From: Roseovarius sp.
GTDB taxonomy: Bacteria; Pseudomonadota; Alphaproteobacteria; Rhodobacterales; Rhodobacteraceae
Direction of reading: 5' to 3'
DNA: 13,543 bases
Assembly (NCBI GenBank): GCA_021767845.1
Contig: JAASSQ010000058.1
Span: forward strand, 1-13,543
Below the pieces are notes generated by a model, which saw only the letters and a program-made list of their open reading frames with translations, was not told the DNA's origin and ran no database searches. Shown in pieces: positions 12,749-13,543 of this stretch (position 1 is its first letter; every line of letters starts with the position of its first letter). The translations under genes and the position numbers were made by a program.

Positions 12749-13543
12749 ATGGTCGAAAGCCCGGGCCGGATAACCCTCTGGGGGATCGAAGTCTTCATGG
12801 CGGCGGCCGATGAGCGGTCGATCTCGGCGGCGGCCAAGCGGCTGGGGGCCAGCCCCTCGGCGGTAAGCCAGCAACTGACCAATCTCGAAAGCGCGGTGGG
12901 GGCGACGCTGTTGCAGCGCAACGCCCGGCCCGTGCGGCTGACGCCCGCGGGCGAGATCATGAAGCGGCACGCGCAGGTGATCCTGAACGAGGCCGCGCAG
13001 GCCCGCGCGGAACTGGCCATGTCGGACCTGTCGATGCTGACCCGGTTCCGGCTGGGCATGATCGAGGATTTCGAGGCCGACGTGACGCCGCGCCTTCTGA
13101 CCCACATGGCCGACGAGCTGAAGGGGTGCCAGTTCCTGCTGGAGACCGGGGCGAGCCACACGCTGTTCGACCTGCTGGATCAGCGGGCGCTGGACGTGAT
13201 CGTGGCGGCCGATCTGGGCGCGGGGGGCGATTGGGCCGAGGTGCATCCCGTCTTGCGCGAAGGGTTCGTGGCGGCCGCGCCGCGGGGGGCGATCGACCCC
13301 GGAAAGGACGTGCTGCGACAGCTCAAGCGGATGCCGCTGGTGCAATATACGCAGCGGCATCACATGGGGCGGCTGGTGGGGGCGCATCTGACCCGGCAGA
13401 ACCTGACGCTGCGCCACCGGTTCGAGATCGACAGCTACCACGCGATCCTGGCGTTGGTCGGGCGCGGCGCGGGCTGGACGATCCTGCCGCCGCTGGCGCT
13501 GATGCGGGCGCGGCGGTTCGCCGACCAGATCGACGTGATGGAA
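12749..13543 (+). CDS. LysR-type transcriptional regulator (3' end outside window)
   Basis: Open from the ATG at 12749 to the window edge, 265 codons without a stop. The N-terminus is a LysR winged helix-turn-helix (LWGIEVFMAAADERSISAAAKRLGASPSAVSQQLTNLESAVGATLLQRN, about 11-60, then PVRLTPAGEIM), followed by the linker helix and a substrate-binding domain starting near RFRLGMIEDFEADVTP (about residue 107). The family usually has about 300 residues, so only the end is missing. The effector is unknown. The 7-nt gap after phaR suggests co-transcription, although no strong ribosome site is visible before the ATG, so translational coupling is possible. Target genes cannot be read from the window. 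Confidence 0.88.
   Translation, partial: MVESPGRITLWGIEVFMAAADERSISAAAKRLGASPSAVSQQLTNLESAVGATLLQRNARPVRLTPAGEIMKRHAQVILNEAAQARAELAMSDLSMLTRFRLGMIEDFEADVTPRLLTHMADELKGCQFLLETGASHTLFDLLDQRALDVIVAADLGAGGDWAEVHPVLREGFVAAAPRGAIDPGKDVLRQLKRMPLVQYTQRHHMGRLVGAHLTRQNLTLRHRFEIDSYHAILALVGRGAGWTILPPLALMRARRFADQIDVME

Overview
The window looks like chromosome from a GC-rich alphaproteobacterium of the Rhodobacterales (Roseobacter/Rhodobacter group). The grounds are the divergent phaZ / phaC-phaP-phaR cluster, the TGC-rich PhaR-type operators, the ThyX and YffB-like protein sequences, the codon use, and several small proteins of a kind I associate with this order. I see no tRNA, rRNA, CRISPR array, transposase or integrase.

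Left part (1-4268): the 3' end of thyX; two tandem perfect hairpins of repetitive-element type; a DUF2177 membrane protein; a small secreted cysteine-containing protein; a cold-shock protein on the minus strand; a YffB/ArsC-like thioredoxin-fold protein; and thrS on the minus strand, convergent with it. 

Middle (4269-8210): a 502-bp divergent intergenic region, then a plus-strand run of a 78-residue probable coiled-coil protein, an MFS transporter, two alpha/beta hydrolases and a small membrane protein. The second hydrolase lacks the usual nucleophilic serine. Spacing is 31, 87 and 96 nt, and the last two genes overlap, so one or two operons are likely.

Right part (8236-13543): a polyhydroxyalkanoate (PHA) storage cluster. 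Intracellular depolymerase phaZ (minus) is divergent from PHA synthase phaC, followed by phasin phaP and regulator phaR. A LysR-type regulator truncated by the window edge follows 7 nt after phaR. PhaC makes the polymer, PhaZ mobilises it, PhaP coats the granule, and PhaR is expected to repress until it is titrated by polymer. CTGC-N3-GCAG operators, the form described for Rhodobacter PhaR, sit between phaZ and phaC and twice upstream of phaP. A related palindrome precedes phaR itself.

The most unusual signal is a regulatory-looking element found twice: upstream of the secreted-protein gene (about 1003-1080) and upstream of thrS (about 4376-4452, minus strand). Each has a near-perfect TTTTGTACAAAA palindrome followed by two more GTAC[A/G]AAAC boxes. 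The GTAC cores are spaced exactly 32 then 31 bp at both loci, in the same orientation relative to the downstream gene and just upstream of a TTGAC -35-like hexamer. I do not recognise the regulator.
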